64,000 bases of DNA from JBEVJK01 sp963791325 (lineage in GTDB: Bacteria; Pseudomonadota; Alphaproteobacteria; Rhizobiales; Rhizobiaceae): positions 270,491-334,490 of the forward strand of contig CAWBRU010000022.1 in NCBI GenBank assembly GCA_963791325.1, given 5' to 3'. This document shows positions 40,941 to 50,926 of this stretch, one piece after another. The notes under the pieces are model-generated. The model saw only the letters and a list, made by a program, of their open reading frames with translations, did not search any database and had not been told where the DNA came from. Positions within the stretch are counted from its first letter, which is position 1. The number at the start of each line of letters is the position of its first letter. A program made the position numbers and the translations under genes.

Positions 40941-42194
40941 ATGCAGATACGGGGAACGGAGGCGTCGGTGGAAACCGGCAATCTCTCAGCGCGTGCTCCC
41001 GGCTTGGCAGAGGAACGCCTGCGGCGCGGCACCAACCAGAGCCGGATGCGCGATTCCAACGAGCGCCTGGTGCTGTCGCTGGTGCGTCAGCACGGCAGCC
41101 TGTCGAAGACCGAGATCGCGCGGATTACCGGGCTCTCGGCGCAGACGGTGTCGGTGATCATGCGCGAGCTCGAAGAAGAAGGGCTGCTGTTGCGCCAGGA
41201 TCCGGTGCGTGGTCGCGTCGGACAGCCGTCGATCCCGATGGCGCTCAATCCGGACGGCGCCTATTTCCTCGGCTTGAAGATCGGCCGCCGCAGCGCCGAG
41301 CTGGTGCTGATCGATTTCCTCGGCGCGGTGCGCGGCGCGCGCCAGGCCTCCTACCGCTATCCAGCGCCGCATGAGACCCTGGCCTTCCTGCGCAGCGGCA
41401 TTGCCGCGCTGCGCGCCGAGCTCAGCGCCGAGCAGGACAAGCGCATCGCCGGGCTCGGCATCGCCATGCCGTTCGAGCTGTGGAACTGGGCCGACACGGC
41501 GGATGCGCCGCGCAGCGTCATGGACCGATGGCGCTCGCTCGACATCCGCGCCGAGATGGAGGCGGAATGCCCCTTCCCGGTCTATCTGCAAAACGACGCC
41601 ACCTCGGCCTGCGGTGCCGAGCTGGTGTTCGGCAAGATCGGCAGCCTGCGCGATTTCATCTATTTCTACATCGGCGCATTTGCCGGCGGCGGCATCGTGC
41701 TCAACGGCAGCCTCTACAGCGGCGCCTCCGGCAATGCCGGTGCGCTGGGCTCGATGCCGGTGCCGGGCGACGGCGGCAAGCCCACCCAGCTGATCGACGT
41801 CGCTTCGATCGCCATCCTCGAACAGGCGCTGGCGGCGGAAGGGCGTGCGAGCGGCCAGCTGTGGAGCTCGCCCGAGGACTGGGGCGAACTCGGCCCGGCG
41901 CTCGAGCGCTGGGTGAAGCGGGCGGCGCAGGCGCTGGCCTACGGCATCGTCTCGGCCGCCGCCGTCATCGATTTCGAAGCGGCGATCATCGACGGCTGGA
42001 TGCCGAAGGAGGTGCGCGCCGCGCTGGTAAGGGCCACCCAGGCGGCGATCGGCGAGATCGATATCGAGGGCCTCAGGGTGCCGGCGGTGCGCGAAGGCAC
42101 CGTCGGCATCCATGCCCGGGCGCTGGGCGGCGCAAGCCTGCCGCTGTCGGAACGCTTCCTCACCGGCGCCAATCTGCTATCCAAGGGCAAGTGA
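40941..42194 (+). CDS. frcR: ROK-family repressor, probable FrcR
   Basis: The 417-residue protein has an N-terminal winged helix-turn-helix (about residues 35-85: NERLVLSLVRQHGSLSKTEIARITGLSAQTVSVIMRELEEEG). A ROK domain follows, with FPVYLQNDATSACGAELVFG and AGGGIVLNGSLYSGASGNAGALG. The usual zinc-binding Cys cluster of ROK kinases (CxCGxxGCxE) is missing, which is common in the FrcR and XylR-like repressors and means it is unlikely to be a kinase. It is transcribed divergently from frcBCA and 16 bases before frcK. The position matches a local regulator of fructose uptake. Confidence 0.85.
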   Translation: MQIRGTEASVETGNLSARAPGLAEERLRRGTNQSRMRDSNERLVLSLVRQHGSLSKTEIARITGLSAQTVSVIMRELEEEGLLLRQDPVRGRVGQPSIPMALNPDGAYFLGLKIGRRSAELVLIDFLGAVRGARQASYRYPAPHETLAFLRSGIAALRAELSAEQDKRIAGLGIAMPFELWNWADTADAPRSVMDRWRSLDIRAEMEAECPFPVYLQNDATSACGAELVFGKIGSLRDFIYFYIGAFAGGGIVLNGSLYSGASGNAGALGSMPVPGDGGKPTQLIDVASIAILEQALAAEGRASGQLWSSPEDWGELGPALERWVKRAAQALAYGIVSAAAVIDFEAAIIDGWMPKEVRAALVRATQAAIGEIDIEGLRVPAVREGTVGIHARALGGASLPLSERFLTGANLLSKGK

Positions 42195-42210
42195 GAGAGG
42201 AACCGGGCGG

Positions 42211-43134
42211 ATGATCCTGTGCTGCGGCGAGGCCCTGATCGACATGCTGCCGCGCGAGAGCCCGGCCGGCGAGCCGGCGTTCGCGCCTTACGCCGGGGGG
42301 GCGGTGTTCAACAGCGCGATCGCGCTCGGCCGGCTGCGGGTCCCGGTCGGTTTCTTTTCGGGCCTGTCCTCGGACCTGTTCGGCCAGCAGCTGCGCGATG
42401 TGCTCGCCGCCAGCCATGTCGGCGCCGACTTCGCGGCGGTCTCGGACCGGCCGACCACGCTCGCCTTCGTGCGGCTCGTCGACGGCCATGCCACCTATAC
42501 CTTCTACGACGAGAACACCGCCGGCCGGATGCTCACCGAGGCCGACCTGCCGAAGCTGCCCGACGGCGTCAACGCCATGCTGTTCGGCGCCATCAGCCTG
42601 ATCCCGGAACCGTGCGGGTCGACCTATGAGGCACTGATGCGGCGCGAGCACGGGCGCCGGGTGATGATGCTCGACCCCAACATCCGGCCAGGCTTCATCC
42701 AGGACCGGGCCAAGCATGCCGCGCGCATCCGCCGCATGGTCGCCATGGCCGACATCGTCAAGCTGTCCGACGAGGACCTCGGCTGGTTCGGCGAGGCGGG
42801 CACGCCCGAGGAGATCATCGGCCGCTGGCTCGACCAGGGGCCGCAGCTCATCGTCATGACCCGCGGCAGCCACGGCGCCGTGGCCTACAGCAAGCGCCAC
42901 AGGGTCGCGGTCGAGGCCGAGCGGGTCGCCGTGGTCGACACCGTCGGCGCCGGCGACACCTTCAATGCCGGCGTACTCGCCGCCCTGCACGAGCACGGCG
43001 CGCTGACCAAGGCGGCGCTGGCCGAGCTCGGCGCCGAGACGATCCGGGCCGCGCTGTCGTTCGGGGTCAAGGCGGCGGCAGTCACCGTGTCGCGCGCGGG
43101 CGCCAATCCGCCCTGGCGCGACGAGCTGCACTGA
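42211..43134 (+). CDS. frcK: Fructokinase-like PfkB-family sugar kinase FrcK
   Basis: The 307-residue kinase begins MILCCGEALIDMLP and has the two PfkB signatures: GGAVFNSAIALGRLRVPVGFFSG and the ATP/catalytic DTVGAGDTFNAGV with the conserved Asp. The Asn-Pro motif DPNIRPGFI is typical of fructokinases. It is 16 bases downstream of frcR on the same strand. In S. meliloti the related gene is the fifth member of the frc cluster and phosphorylates fructose, so the role follows. The substrate itself is not tested here. Confidence 0.85.
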   Translation: MILCCGEALIDMLPRESPAGEPAFAPYAGGAVFNSAIALGRLRVPVGFFSGLSSDLFGQQLRDVLAASHVGADFAAVSDRPTTLAFVRLVDGHATYTFYDENTAGRMLTEADLPKLPDGVNAMLFGAISLIPEPCGSTYEALMRREHGRRVMMLDPNIRPGFIQDRAKHAARIRRMVAMADIVKLSDEDLGWFGEAGTPEEIIGRWLDQGPQLIVMTRGSHGAVAYSKRHRVAVEAERVAVVDTVGAGDTFNAGVLAALHEHGALTKAALAELGAETIRAALSFGVKAAAVTVSRAGANPPWRDELH

Positions 43135-43393
43135 GGCTCCCGCCGCCCGGTTTATCGAGCGCTTTCGCGCGTCATTCCGGCCGCCGCGCCGAGGTCCGTT
43201 CGGCTGGAATCGCGGCCTGTGCCCCTCCAGCGCTGTTGCCAGCGCCGCATATTCCGGCTCGCGTTTGAGGATCGCAACGATCGCCGACGAGCGAGATGTG
43301 CCGGCATGCGGCCGATCGGCGCTTTAAGGAGCGGGCGTGGTCTGCTATCAGCGGCTCGACCATAAGCTTTTCGAACACGGCTCCAGGCGGATC

Positions 43394-44539
43394 ATGCAGT
43401 TCATCGACCTCGGCGCGCAGCGCGAGCGGCTCGGCCCGCGGCTGATGCAGGCGATCGAGCGCGTCGTCGGCGCCGGCCAGTATATCCTTGGGCCCGAGGT
43501 CGCCGAGTTCGAAGACAAGCTCGCCGCCTATGTCGGCGTCGACCATGTCGTGGCCTGCGCCAACGGCACCGACGCCCTGCTGCTGCCGCTCTATGCCAGC
43601 GGGATCGGACCGGGCGACGCGGTGTTCGTGCCGTCCTTCACCTTTGCGGCGACGGCCGAGGTGGTGGCGCTCGCCAAGGCCGAGCCGGTGTTCGTCGACG
43701 TCGATCCGGACACCTACAATCTCGACCTCGCCAGCCTCGAGGCGGCGATCGCCATGGTCAAGGCGGAAGGCCGGCTGAAGCCGCGGGCGGTCATTCCGGT
43801 CGACCTGTTCGGTGTCGCTGCCGACTATCCGGGGCTCGCCGCGATCGCCTCCCGCGAGGGCCTTTTGGTGATCGAGGACGCGGCGCAATCGATGGGCGGC
43901 TCGGCGGGAGGCACCATGTGCGGCGCCTTCGGCGACGTCGCCGGCACCAGCTTCTATCCGGCCAAGCCGCTCGGCTGCTATGGCGACGGCGGCGCCATGT
44001 TCACCAACGATGGCGAGCTGGCCGGGCTGCTGCGCTCCTATGCCTTCCACGGCAAAGGCGCCACGCAGTACGACAATGTCCGTGTCGGGGTGAATTCCCG
44101 GCTCGACACGCTGCAGGCCGCCATCCTGATCGAGAAACTCGCCGTGCTCGAAGAGGAGATGGTCGCCCGCCAGGCCGTGGCGAAGCGCTATGCGGAGGCG
44201 CTCGGCGACCTGGTCAAGCTGCCGGCTGTTCCGGCCGGGCGCCGCTCGGCCTTCGCCCAATATGCGATCGAGACCTCGCACCGCGACGGGCTCAAGGGGC
44301 ATCTGCAGAACGACGGCATCCCGAGCGTCATCTACTACGTCAAGCCGCTGCATTTGCAGACCGCCTATGCCCGGTTCCCGCGCAGCCCGGGCGGCCTGCC
44401 GGTGTCGGAGGCCCTGCCGGCCCGCGTGCTCTGCCTGCCGATGCACCCCTACCTGTCTGTCGCCGACCAGGACCTGATCGTCGGTTCGATCCGCAGCTTC
44501 CTCGAACGCCAGGCGCGGAGCTCGCAAGCCGCCGAATAG
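43394..44539 (+). CDS. DegT/DnrJ/EryC1/StrS aminotransferase
   Basis: The 381-residue PLP enzyme starts MQFIDLGAQRERLGPRLMQ. The family elements are GAGQYILGPEVAEFEDKLAAYVG, the VACANGTDALLLPL loop, VFVPSFTFAATAEVV, LVIEDAAQSMGG and the catalytic lysine in TSFYPAKPLGCYGDGGAM. It uses a keto-sugar and glutamate to make an amino sugar. Partners are not adjacent, but surface-polysaccharide genes occur 10 kb downstream, so a role in making an amino sugar for the cell surface fits. It ends 7 bases before cysQ on the opposite strand (convergent). Confidence 0.85.
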   Translation: MQFIDLGAQRERLGPRLMQAIERVVGAGQYILGPEVAEFEDKLAAYVGVDHVVACANGTDALLLPLYASGIGPGDAVFVPSFTFAATAEVVALAKAEPVFVDVDPDTYNLDLASLEAAIAMVKAEGRLKPRAVIPVDLFGVAADYPGLAAIASREGLLVIEDAAQSMGGSAGGTMCGAFGDVAGTSFYPAKPLGCYGDGGAMFTNDGELAGLLRSYAFHGKGATQYDNVRVGVNSRLDTLQAAILIEKLAVLEEEMVARQAVAKRYAEALGDLVKLPAVPAGRRSAFAQYAIETSHRDGLKGHLQNDGIPSVIYYVKPLHLQTAYARFPRSPGGLPVSEALPARVLCLPMHPYLSVADQDLIVGSIRSFLERQARSSQAAE

Positions 44540-44545
44540 GGATGT

Positions 44546-45403
44546 CTAGACAGGGGGTTCGAGGCGGGTTCTGCCGCGGGCGATGAAGTCGGTATTGGCG
44601 AAATCCAGCGCCTGACCCGGCCCCCGCCGCTTGCCGTAGGCGAGCGGCTCGCCTGCGACGGTTTCGGTCAGGCCGCCGGCGGCTCGCAGCACGGCATCGC
44701 CTGCGGCGGTGTCCCACTCCATCGTCGGGCCGAAGCGCGGATAGAGGTCCGCCTCGCCGGCGGCGATCAGGCAGAATTTCAGCGACGAGCCGATCGAGAC
44801 GATCTCGGCGGTGCGGAAGCGCAGGATGTAGGCGTCGGTAGCGGCGGTGCGGTGGGAGCGGCTGGCGACGATCACCGGCGGCACGGCCGGGTCGCGCACG
44901 CTGATCCGGCGGCGCGCGCCGGCGTCGAAGCTTTCGCTCACCTCGACCCGCTCGGCCCGTCCCGGCCAGCCGAGATAGAGGATGCGGCTCATCGGCGCGA
45001 ACACCGCCCCGACCAGCGGCCGGCCGGACTCGACCAGAGCGATGTTGACCGTGAAATCGGCCGAACGGCTGATGAATTCCTTGGTGCCGTCGAGCGGATC
45101 GACGAGCAGGAAAGCCTCGCCCAGCGCCGGCGGAACGAACCCTTCGGCGCACTCCTCTTCGGCCACGCAGGGCAGATCCGGAACCGCGGCACGCAGCCCT
45201 TCGAGGATGATGCGCTCGGCCGCGCGGTCCGCTTCCGTCACCGGGGAAAGGTCGGCCTTGTGGCTGACCTCAGCACCGGCGCGAAACACCTCCATGATCA
45301 CACGCCCGGCTGAAAGCGCCAGCCGCTCGAACAGCGCAGCGAGGGCGCGGTGGTCAGATGCCGCCGCCCTCGTCATATTGCTGGTCGCCGTTTGCGCGCT
45401 CAC
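44546..45403 (-). CDS. cysQ: 3'(2'),5'-bisphosphate nucleotidase CysQ
   Basis: The 285-residue protein belongs to the inositol monophosphatase-like family. It has VAEEECAEGFV, the metal motif VDPLDGTKEFISRS and the C-terminal GPTMEWDTAAGDAVLRAAGG. These provide the Mg2+ ligands. It removes the 3' phosphate from 3'-phosphoadenosine 5'-phosphate, the by-product of sulfate assimilation. The possible ATGs at 45403 and 45376 both overlap the cysNC end. The linked cysD-cysNC genes support the call. Confidence 0.9.
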   Translation of the reverse strand: MSAQTATSNMTRAAASDHRALAALFERLALSAGRVIMEVFRAGAEVSHKADLSPVTEADRAAERIILEGLRAAVPDLPCVAEEECAEGFVPPALGEAFLLVDPLDGTKEFISRSADFTVNIALVESGRPLVGAVFAPMSRILYLGWPGRAERVEVSESFDAGARRRISVRDPAVPPVIVASRSHRTAATDAYILRFRTAEIVSIGSSLKFCLIAAGEADLYPRFGPTMEWDTAAGDAVLRAAGGLTETVAGEPLAYGKRRGPGQALDFANTDFIARGRTRLEPPV

Positions 45404-47289
45404 GCAGCCACTCCTCCACCCTCTCTACCATGTCCTCGGGTCCGGAACCGAGGGTTTTGAGGTGGATCTCGGGCTTTTCCGGAGCCTCGTAGGGCGAGGT
45501 CAGCCCGGTGAAGTTGGCGATCGCTCCGGCCTGTGCCTTGGCATAGAGCCCCTTCGGATCGCGGCGGGCGCACTCGTCGAGCGGCGTGTCGACGAAGATC
45601 TCGACGAACTCGCCCGGCGCCATCAGCTCGCGCGCCAGCTGCCGTTCCGCCCGGAACGGCGAGATGAAGGAGACCAGCACGATCAGCCCGGCATCGGCCA
45701 TCAGCTTGGCAACCTCGGCGACGCGGCGGATATTCTCGACCCGGTCGGCATCGCTAAAGCCCAGATCCCGGTTCAAGCCATGGCGGACATTGTCGCCGTC
45801 GAGCAGGAAGGTGTGGTGGCCGGCGGCATGCAGCTTCTTGTCCAGCAGGTTGGCGATCGTCGACTTGCCCGAACCGGAAAGCCCGGTGAACCACAGCACC
45901 GCCGGCTTCTGGTGCTTGGCGGCGGCACGCGCCCCGCGGTCGACCTCGAACGCCTGCCAGTGGATATTGGCGGCGCGCCGCAGCGGCTTCAGGATCATGC
46001 CGGCGGCGACCGTGGCATTGCTCAGCCGGTCGATGAGGATGAAGGCGCCGGTGGTACGGTTGTCGGCGAAATTGTCGAAGGCGATCGGCGCCTGCAGCGA
46101 CAGCGACACGACCCCCACTTCATTCATTTTGAGCGTGGTCGCAGGTTCCTCGCCGAAGTCGTTGATGTTCAAGCGGTAATCGAGCCCGGACACGGTCGCG
46201 CCGGCGATGTCGCCCTCGGTGCGCAGGAGGTAGCTGCGGCCGGGCAGCAGCGCCGCCTCGTCGAACCAGACGAGATTGGCGGACACCTGGTCGGCGACAT
46301 GCGGCCGGGTGTAGGGCGACACCAGCATGTTGCCGCGCGACAGCTCGACCTCGTCTTCGAGCACCAAGGTGACCGCCTGGCCGGCCGCCGCGCGCGCCAG
46401 GTCGCCGCCATAGGCGACGATGCGCTTGACCCGGGTCAGCTTGCCTGACTTGGCGACCACCACGTCGTCGCCCTTGGCGATGGAGCCCGAGGCCACGGTG
46501 CCGGCAAAGCCGCGAAAATCGAGGTTGGGCCGGTTGACATATTGCACCGGAAAACGGAATGGCTGGTCGCCGGCCTCGCCGTCGAGCGGCACGGTCTCGA
46601 GATGCTCGAGCAGCGTCGGCCCGGTGTACCAGGCCATCTCCGCGGACCGGCGGGTGACATTGTCGCCGAAGCGCGCCGACATCGGGATCGCGCGTGATCG
46701 AGGCGAAGTCAAGCGCCGCGGCGAAGTCCCGATAGGCGGCTTCGATGTCGTCGAACCGGCTGCGCTTGAAGCCGACCAGATCGATCTTGTTGACCGCCAG
46801 CACGACGTGGCGAATGCCGAGCAGCGAGGCGATGATCGAATGTCGCCGCGTCTGCGTCAAAACCCCCTGGCGCGCGTCGACCAGCACCACCGCGAGATCG
46901 GCGGTCGAGGCGCCGGTCGCCATGTTGCGGGTGTACTGCTCGTGGCCGGGGGTATCGGCGACGATGAATTTGCGCTTGGCCGTGGCGAAGAAGCGGTAGG
47001 CGACGTCGATGGTGATGCCCTGCTCGCGCTCCGCCTCCAGCCCGTCGACCAAGAGCGCGAAGTCGATCTCCGCCCCATTGGTGCCGTGGCGCGCCGAATC
47101 GCGCTCCAGCATGGCGAGCTGGTCCTCGAAGATCAGCTTGGTGTCGTAGAGCAGCCGGCCGATCAGCGTCGACTTGCCGTCGTCGACGGAGCCGCAGGTC
47201 AGAAAGCGCAGCAGCGACTTGTCGCTTTGCCGCGCCAGATATTCGCGGACATTGCCGACGGCGATGTCCTTGCTCTTCACGTGCTGCAT
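45354..47289 (-). CDS. cysNC: Bifunctional sulfate adenylyltransferase subunit 1 / adenylylsulfate kinase (CysNC), one frameshift
   Basis: The gene is 645 codons plus one base. The GTPase half shows CGSVDDGKSTLIGRLL, ADTPGHEQYTRNMA and AVNKIDLVGF. The frame changes near 46690, between ASITR and PMSARFGDNVTRRS, because of one extra base. The second half is intact: the beta-barrel domain, then the APS kinase Walker A TGLSGSGKSTIANLL and a LLDGDNVRHGLNRDLG segment. The fused CysN-CysC form is typical of rhizobia. It makes APS with CysD and then PAPS. It lies between cysD and cysQ. One isolated frameshift in an otherwise perfect gene looks like a sequencing error. Confidence 0.9.
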
Positions 47290-47291
47290 GA

Positions 47292-48197
47292 TCAGAAGTA
47301 GCCCTCGCGCTTCTTCTTCTCCATCGAGCCGGCCTCGTCGCGGTCGATCAGCCGGCCCTGGCGCTCGGAGGTGCGGGCGATCAGCATCTCGCCGACGATG
47401 GTGTCGAGATCGGCGGCCTCCGACTCGATCGCCCCGGTCAGCGGATAGCAGCCGAGCGTGCGGAAGCGCACCATCTGCTCGGCCACCGCCTCGCCCGGCC
47501 GCAGCTTCATCCGCTCGTCGTCGACCATGATCAGCATGCCGTCGCGCTCGACCACCGGCCGTGGCGCGGCGAAATAGAGCGGCACGATCGGGATTTCCTC
47601 CTGGAGGATGTACTGCCAGATGTCGAGCTCGGTCCAATTGGACAGCGGGAAGACGCGGATCGATTCCCCCGGCGACACCCGGGTGTTGTAGATCTTCCAC
47701 ATCTCCGGCCGCTGGTTCTTGGGATCCCAGGCATGACTGGCGTTGCGGAAGGAGAAAATGCGCTCCTTGGCGCGCGATTTCTCCTCGTCGCGGCGGGCGC
47801 CGCCGAACGCGGCATCGAAACCGTATTTGTCGAGCGCCTGACGCAGCGCCACCGTCTTCATCACATGGGTGTGGACATTGGAGCCGTGATCGAACGGGTT
47901 GATGCCCTGGCGCACGCCCTCCTCGTTGATGTGGACGAGCAGGTCGAAGCCGTGGCGGGCGGCCATGGCGTCGCGAAACGCGATCATTTCCCGGAACTTC
48001 CAGGTGGTGTCGACATGGAGGAACGGGAACGGCGGCTTGGCGGGGTAGAAGGCCTTCATCGCCAGGTGCAGCAGCACCGAGGAATCCTTGCCGACCGAAT
48101 AGAGCATCACCGGCTTGGCGAAGGTCGCAGCCACTTCGCGCAGGATGTGGATCGCCTCGGCTTCCAGCCGGTCGAGGTGGGTGAGCTTGGCAAGCAT
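47292..48197 (-). CDS. cysD: Sulfate adenylyltransferase subunit 2
   Basis: The 301-residue PP-loop ATPase starts MLAKLTHLDRLEAEAIHILREV at ATG 48197. The nucleotide motif is MLYSVGKDSSVLLHLAMKAF. Other family blocks are HVDTTWKFREMIAFRD, HTHVMKTVALRQALDKYGFDAAFGGARRDEEKSRAKERIFSFR and FPLSNWTELDIWQYI, then LGCYPLTGAIESEA. It forms a complex with CysN to make APS. The stop is two bases before the ATG of cysNC, so the operon is cysD-cysNC-cysQ. Confidence 0.95.
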   Translation of the reverse strand: MLAKLTHLDRLEAEAIHILREVAATFAKPVMLYSVGKDSSVLLHLAMKAFYPAKPPFPFLHVDTTWKFREMIAFRDAMAARHGFDLLVHINEEGVRQGINPFDHGSNVHTHVMKTVALRQALDKYGFDAAFGGARRDEEKSRAKERIFSFRNASHAWDPKNQRPEMWKIYNTRVSPGESIRVFPLSNWTELDIWQYILQEEIPIVPLYFAAPRPVVERDGMLIMVDDERMKLRPGEAVAEQMVRFRTLGCYPLTGAIESEAADLDTIVGEMLIARTSERQGRLIDRDEAGSMEKKKREGYF

Positions 48198-48502
48198 GCT
48201 TTTCGCCTTTGCGCAGGCCGCGTGAGGCTGCCCGAGAGGGCGCCGAAGTGACGTGGCCACCAATGTCACGCCGGCTGCCTTCCTCTCAAGGTGAAGCGAT
48301 CCAAAACGGGGTGTGGATAGAGTGGGAATTTCTCCGCCGAGGCCTGATCCGGGAAATCGAATCCTGAAGCGCCCGATGAGCCGCATTTTCAAGCACTTGC
48401 CGGGAATTTGAGAGGCGACGGCCGGCGCGGGCAAAAATAATTTCATCCACGTGCCGGCGGCCGGGCGCAGAATCCTGGGCAGCGAAACGAACGGAGCCCG
48501 CA
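48198..48502. other. Promoter region of cysD and upstream of the DUF2793 fragment
   Basis: The 305 bases lie between divergent starts (cysD on the minus strand and the fragment on the plus strand). No gene was found. I could not place a confident promoter or Cys-type operator by eye. Confidence 0.4.
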
Positions 48503-48586
48503 ATGGACGCGTCCCCCCGGCTGAACCTTCCCTACGTGCTGCGCGCCCAGGCGCAGGCCAACGTCACCCACAACGAGCCACCCTAA
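48503..48586 (+). pseudogene. 5' fragment of a DUF2793 phage-type protein gene, truncated
   Basis: The frame starts MDASPRLNLPYVLRAQAQAN and ends VTHNEPP then TAA. The order SPRLxLPYxxxxQAQxxVTHNE is the hallmark N-terminus of DUF2793 proteins, found in phage and gene-transfer-agent-like tail regions, which normally continue with a Leu-rich helix. After the codon for Glu the sequence changes abruptly and no longer matches. This marks the left end of the decayed island at about 48577. Confidence 0.65.
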
Positions 48587-48648
48587 TGCTCGTTTCGCCA
48601 ACTTACAACCTCAGGTTGAAATCCCTAATATCATCTACTCCTTCACGA

Positions 48649-48966
48649 CTATTCTTTCCGAATTACTTCGACAGGTGATTCGGCAAGCAGGCGTGCAAAG
48701 CCCAATTTCCTGCGACGTGAAAGTAGCTTCCTCTCGTACTCGTCGAGAGTAAGAAGGCGCTTCATTGCAGTTGCGCTATCAGATGGCTTAGAAGCGGTGG
48801 CTTCTGAAGAAATAATCGTCGAACAAGCGAGCGCCTTCTCGCGCCTTACGGATTCCAAAGCCGCTTGAATCTCAGCAATGCTGTCCATTATGCTGAGCTG
48901 TTTCGGATCGGCGTTAGCTGCTGAGACGTAGCTCGAGAAGCGCTTCAAGAAGGCTTCTTGTGCCAA
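48649..48966 (-). CDS. Hypothetical protein with a basic C-terminal helix
   Basis: The 105-residue product has two helical stretches (FLKRFSSYVSAANADPKQLS, then IMDSIAEIQAALESVRREK) and ends LTLDEYERKLLSRRRKLGFARL. The ending resembles the YERRALSRRKRAI tail of a repeated rhizobial hypothetical family usually linked to transposons, but the N-terminal part does not match that family well. It may be a truncated relative. Local composition is AT-rich, supporting foreign origin. Confidence 0.4.
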   Translation of the reverse strand: MAQEAFLKRFSSYVSAANADPKQLSIMDSIAEIQAALESVRREKALACSTIISSEATASKPSDSATAMKRLLTLDEYERKLLSRRRKLGFARLLAESPVEVIRKE

Positions 48967-49027
48967 GGTCCTGTGCTTCTTGGAGCTACTCCATGTTTAA
49001 CGGCGTTCTTCGGCGCGCGACTCTCTG

Positions 49028-49615
49028 TCATTGTTCAATCACCAGCGATTCCTCTACGAATTTCTCCGACGCAGCTGTTGCAGTGGTGATGCTGAAAGCT
49101 TTGTGAGCTTGAAGTTCCCTGAATAGCTTTTCGCGTCGAATTTCAAGCCTTTCTAACAAGGTCTCAATCTGAGTCATCTTCTTGAAGTTAAGAAGTGCCG
49201 CAGCATCCGCGACATCATTAATGTTAAATCCACTAGCCGCCAAAAGCTCGTCGGTCTCCTTTGTTTTTGTTTCCGGAAGCGAGGCCCCTGTTCTAAGCAG
49301 CCCTATTCTTAAATGTCCTCTCGTGACACCTCTTCTTATTAGGTGGTCTTTAGCAGCTTGAGATTCTAATCTTTATGAGGGTCGCCTTCATTCTTCGATA
49401 TCTTGCCATCTCAAAGTTGACGATTGACCAAATCCCAGACGAGCAGCCATTCACTGATTGCCCCAGGGCTGAACTCAACAACGAATCTGACTTAACATAT
49501 GATAGAAATCTTCAGAGGATTCGGAGCCGACCAGAGCTGGCGGATCCAGAATTTCAAGAATATCTGGGGGTACAAGCTTAGATGGCTCAGCCAACCGCAC
49601 ACGCTTCTTGTTCAT
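49028..49615 (-). pseudogene. Degenerate member of a repeated rhizobial hypothetical family
   Basis: Three blocks occur in the right order and strand. They are PSKLVPPDILEILDPPALVGSESSEDFYHMLSQI at the start, EWLLVWDLVNRQLF followed by EMARYRRMKATLIKI in the middle, and MTQIETLLERLEIRREKLFRELQAHKAFSI at the end. They lie in different frames and stops occur between them. The pattern matches a common rhizobial hypothetical protein. The gene is dead. It sits in the decayed island and is AT-rich compared with the surroundings. Confidence 0.6.
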
Positions 49616-50279
49616 AGGCCAGTTCCATGAATTTATTCGAGTACACCTTGGGCCAAGCCCCCGGGCCCAAGCGATGGTTTCTACGGTTCTTGGATATCTC
49701 TGAACCTGTTCGAGAACTTCTTCTTGTCTGAGCTTCCTCACAATCAGAAGTTGCAGGGAAGATTCTGCAATATTCGTTCGGCTTGTAGGGGCTGCCGGAG
49801 CATGGATTGTACCATGGACTACATCGACATGTTAACAATTTTGCGATCAGGACTGAGCAGGTCCGGATATGGACGACCTCGAATCCGAGTGCGATCCGCT
49901 TGATCGCGCGGGCCCAAACGACGGGACGTCTTCCGACCGCAGGGGCGACAGCGCGGCTCATGCCTCGATGAACATGCAGGCTTCATCGTCGCTGATCGAG
50001 CGCCGCAAAGATGTAGCCTGAACGAGATTGTTGAGCGGCTCTGGGCCAAGCGCTTGGATGCACACCCGTCGCGGCATTGAGTGGTGGGCTCGCGGGCACG
50101 GCTGGAGGTTCAGACAAAGTGCGGCACGCCTCGAACAGGCCGCCCCGATATCCTGAAACGCCGGGCATGCCTGGTTCGAAAGTCACTCGATTTCCATCCA
50201 TTGGAACTGGTCTCTATCAACCAAACCGGCTTGTCGACCAAGATGGCTCGCCGACATGGAAAGGGCACCGGGAAGTCAA
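49616..50279. other. Unresolved stretch inside the decayed island
   Basis: No credible gene was recognised on either strand. Frames on the minus strand are open but contain no familiar motif. The composition rises towards normal after about 49850. Confidence 0.35.
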
Positions 50280-50622
50280 CGTTGCCGTAGGCGTGCCGCA
50301 TGGCCACTGAAAGGTCACGACAGTCGACAGCCGCATCATTCTTCTGCCGCTTCACGAAGGCGTTCACATGGTCGGGGCGATAAGCCGAGGGGTCGTGACT
50401 GAAAATCGAGATTTCGCGCGCCCGATGATGACTGCTGGCGGAAGTCTTCATGACAACCGTGCCAGCCGGCTGGGCGGCGAGGAGTTTAAGCACCTGACCA
50501 GGGGCGCAGCTTCTGCTGACGATCTTGGCTCCTGAGCGCCCCGACCCCATGCATCTGGAACACGCTTTCGCCAATTCAACCCAATTGTGCCAACTTCCGA
50601 CATGGACGCCTTCGCTCAAGTT
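50280..50622 (-). mobile_element. IS110-family transposase remnant
   Basis: Minus-strand frame reads HNWVELAKACSRCMG, then GQVLKLLAAQPAGTVVMK and SSHHRAREI, and HVNAFVKRQKNDAA. The last is the signature of the DEDD region of IS110 transposases (FVKRQKNDAADAEAI). The continuation and the start of the transposase are missing or out of frame. No insertion ends were found. A second IS110 scrap lies near 63.1 kb. Confidence 0.65.
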
Positions 50623-50677
50623 ATGATCAACGACACCACTTTGGCACGGCGATGCCGTGAGGGGCGTCCACCCCATC

Positions 50678-50830
50678 AACCTGCCGGCGCAAAAGGGTGC
50701 CGGCGTGCGCAAGGCGATCAAAGCTGCCGGCGCTAGGCTCATGTTCCCCCCGCCCTACAGTCCCGACTTCAATCCGATCGAGAACGCCTTTGCCAAGCTC
50801 AAGGCACTCCGGCGCGCCAAGGCCGAGTAG
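50678..50830 (+). mobile_element. IS630-family transposase remnant (C-terminal DDE part)
   Basis: The plus-strand frame reads NLPAQKGAGVRKAIKAAGAR, then LMFPPPYSPDFNPIENAFAKLKALRRAKAE and a stop. PYSPDFNPIE is the conserved end of the IS630 DDE transposase, with the third catalytic Glu in NPIENAF. Only about 50 residues remain. No terminal repeats could be located. Confidence 0.75.
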
Positions 50831-50926
50831 ACCATCGCCACGCCGTGGGACGCGGGCGGGTCAGTTTTAGATTTCTTACATCCGCCTAATGCCACAACAC
50901 TTCAGGGCCACAGAATATGATTCGCA

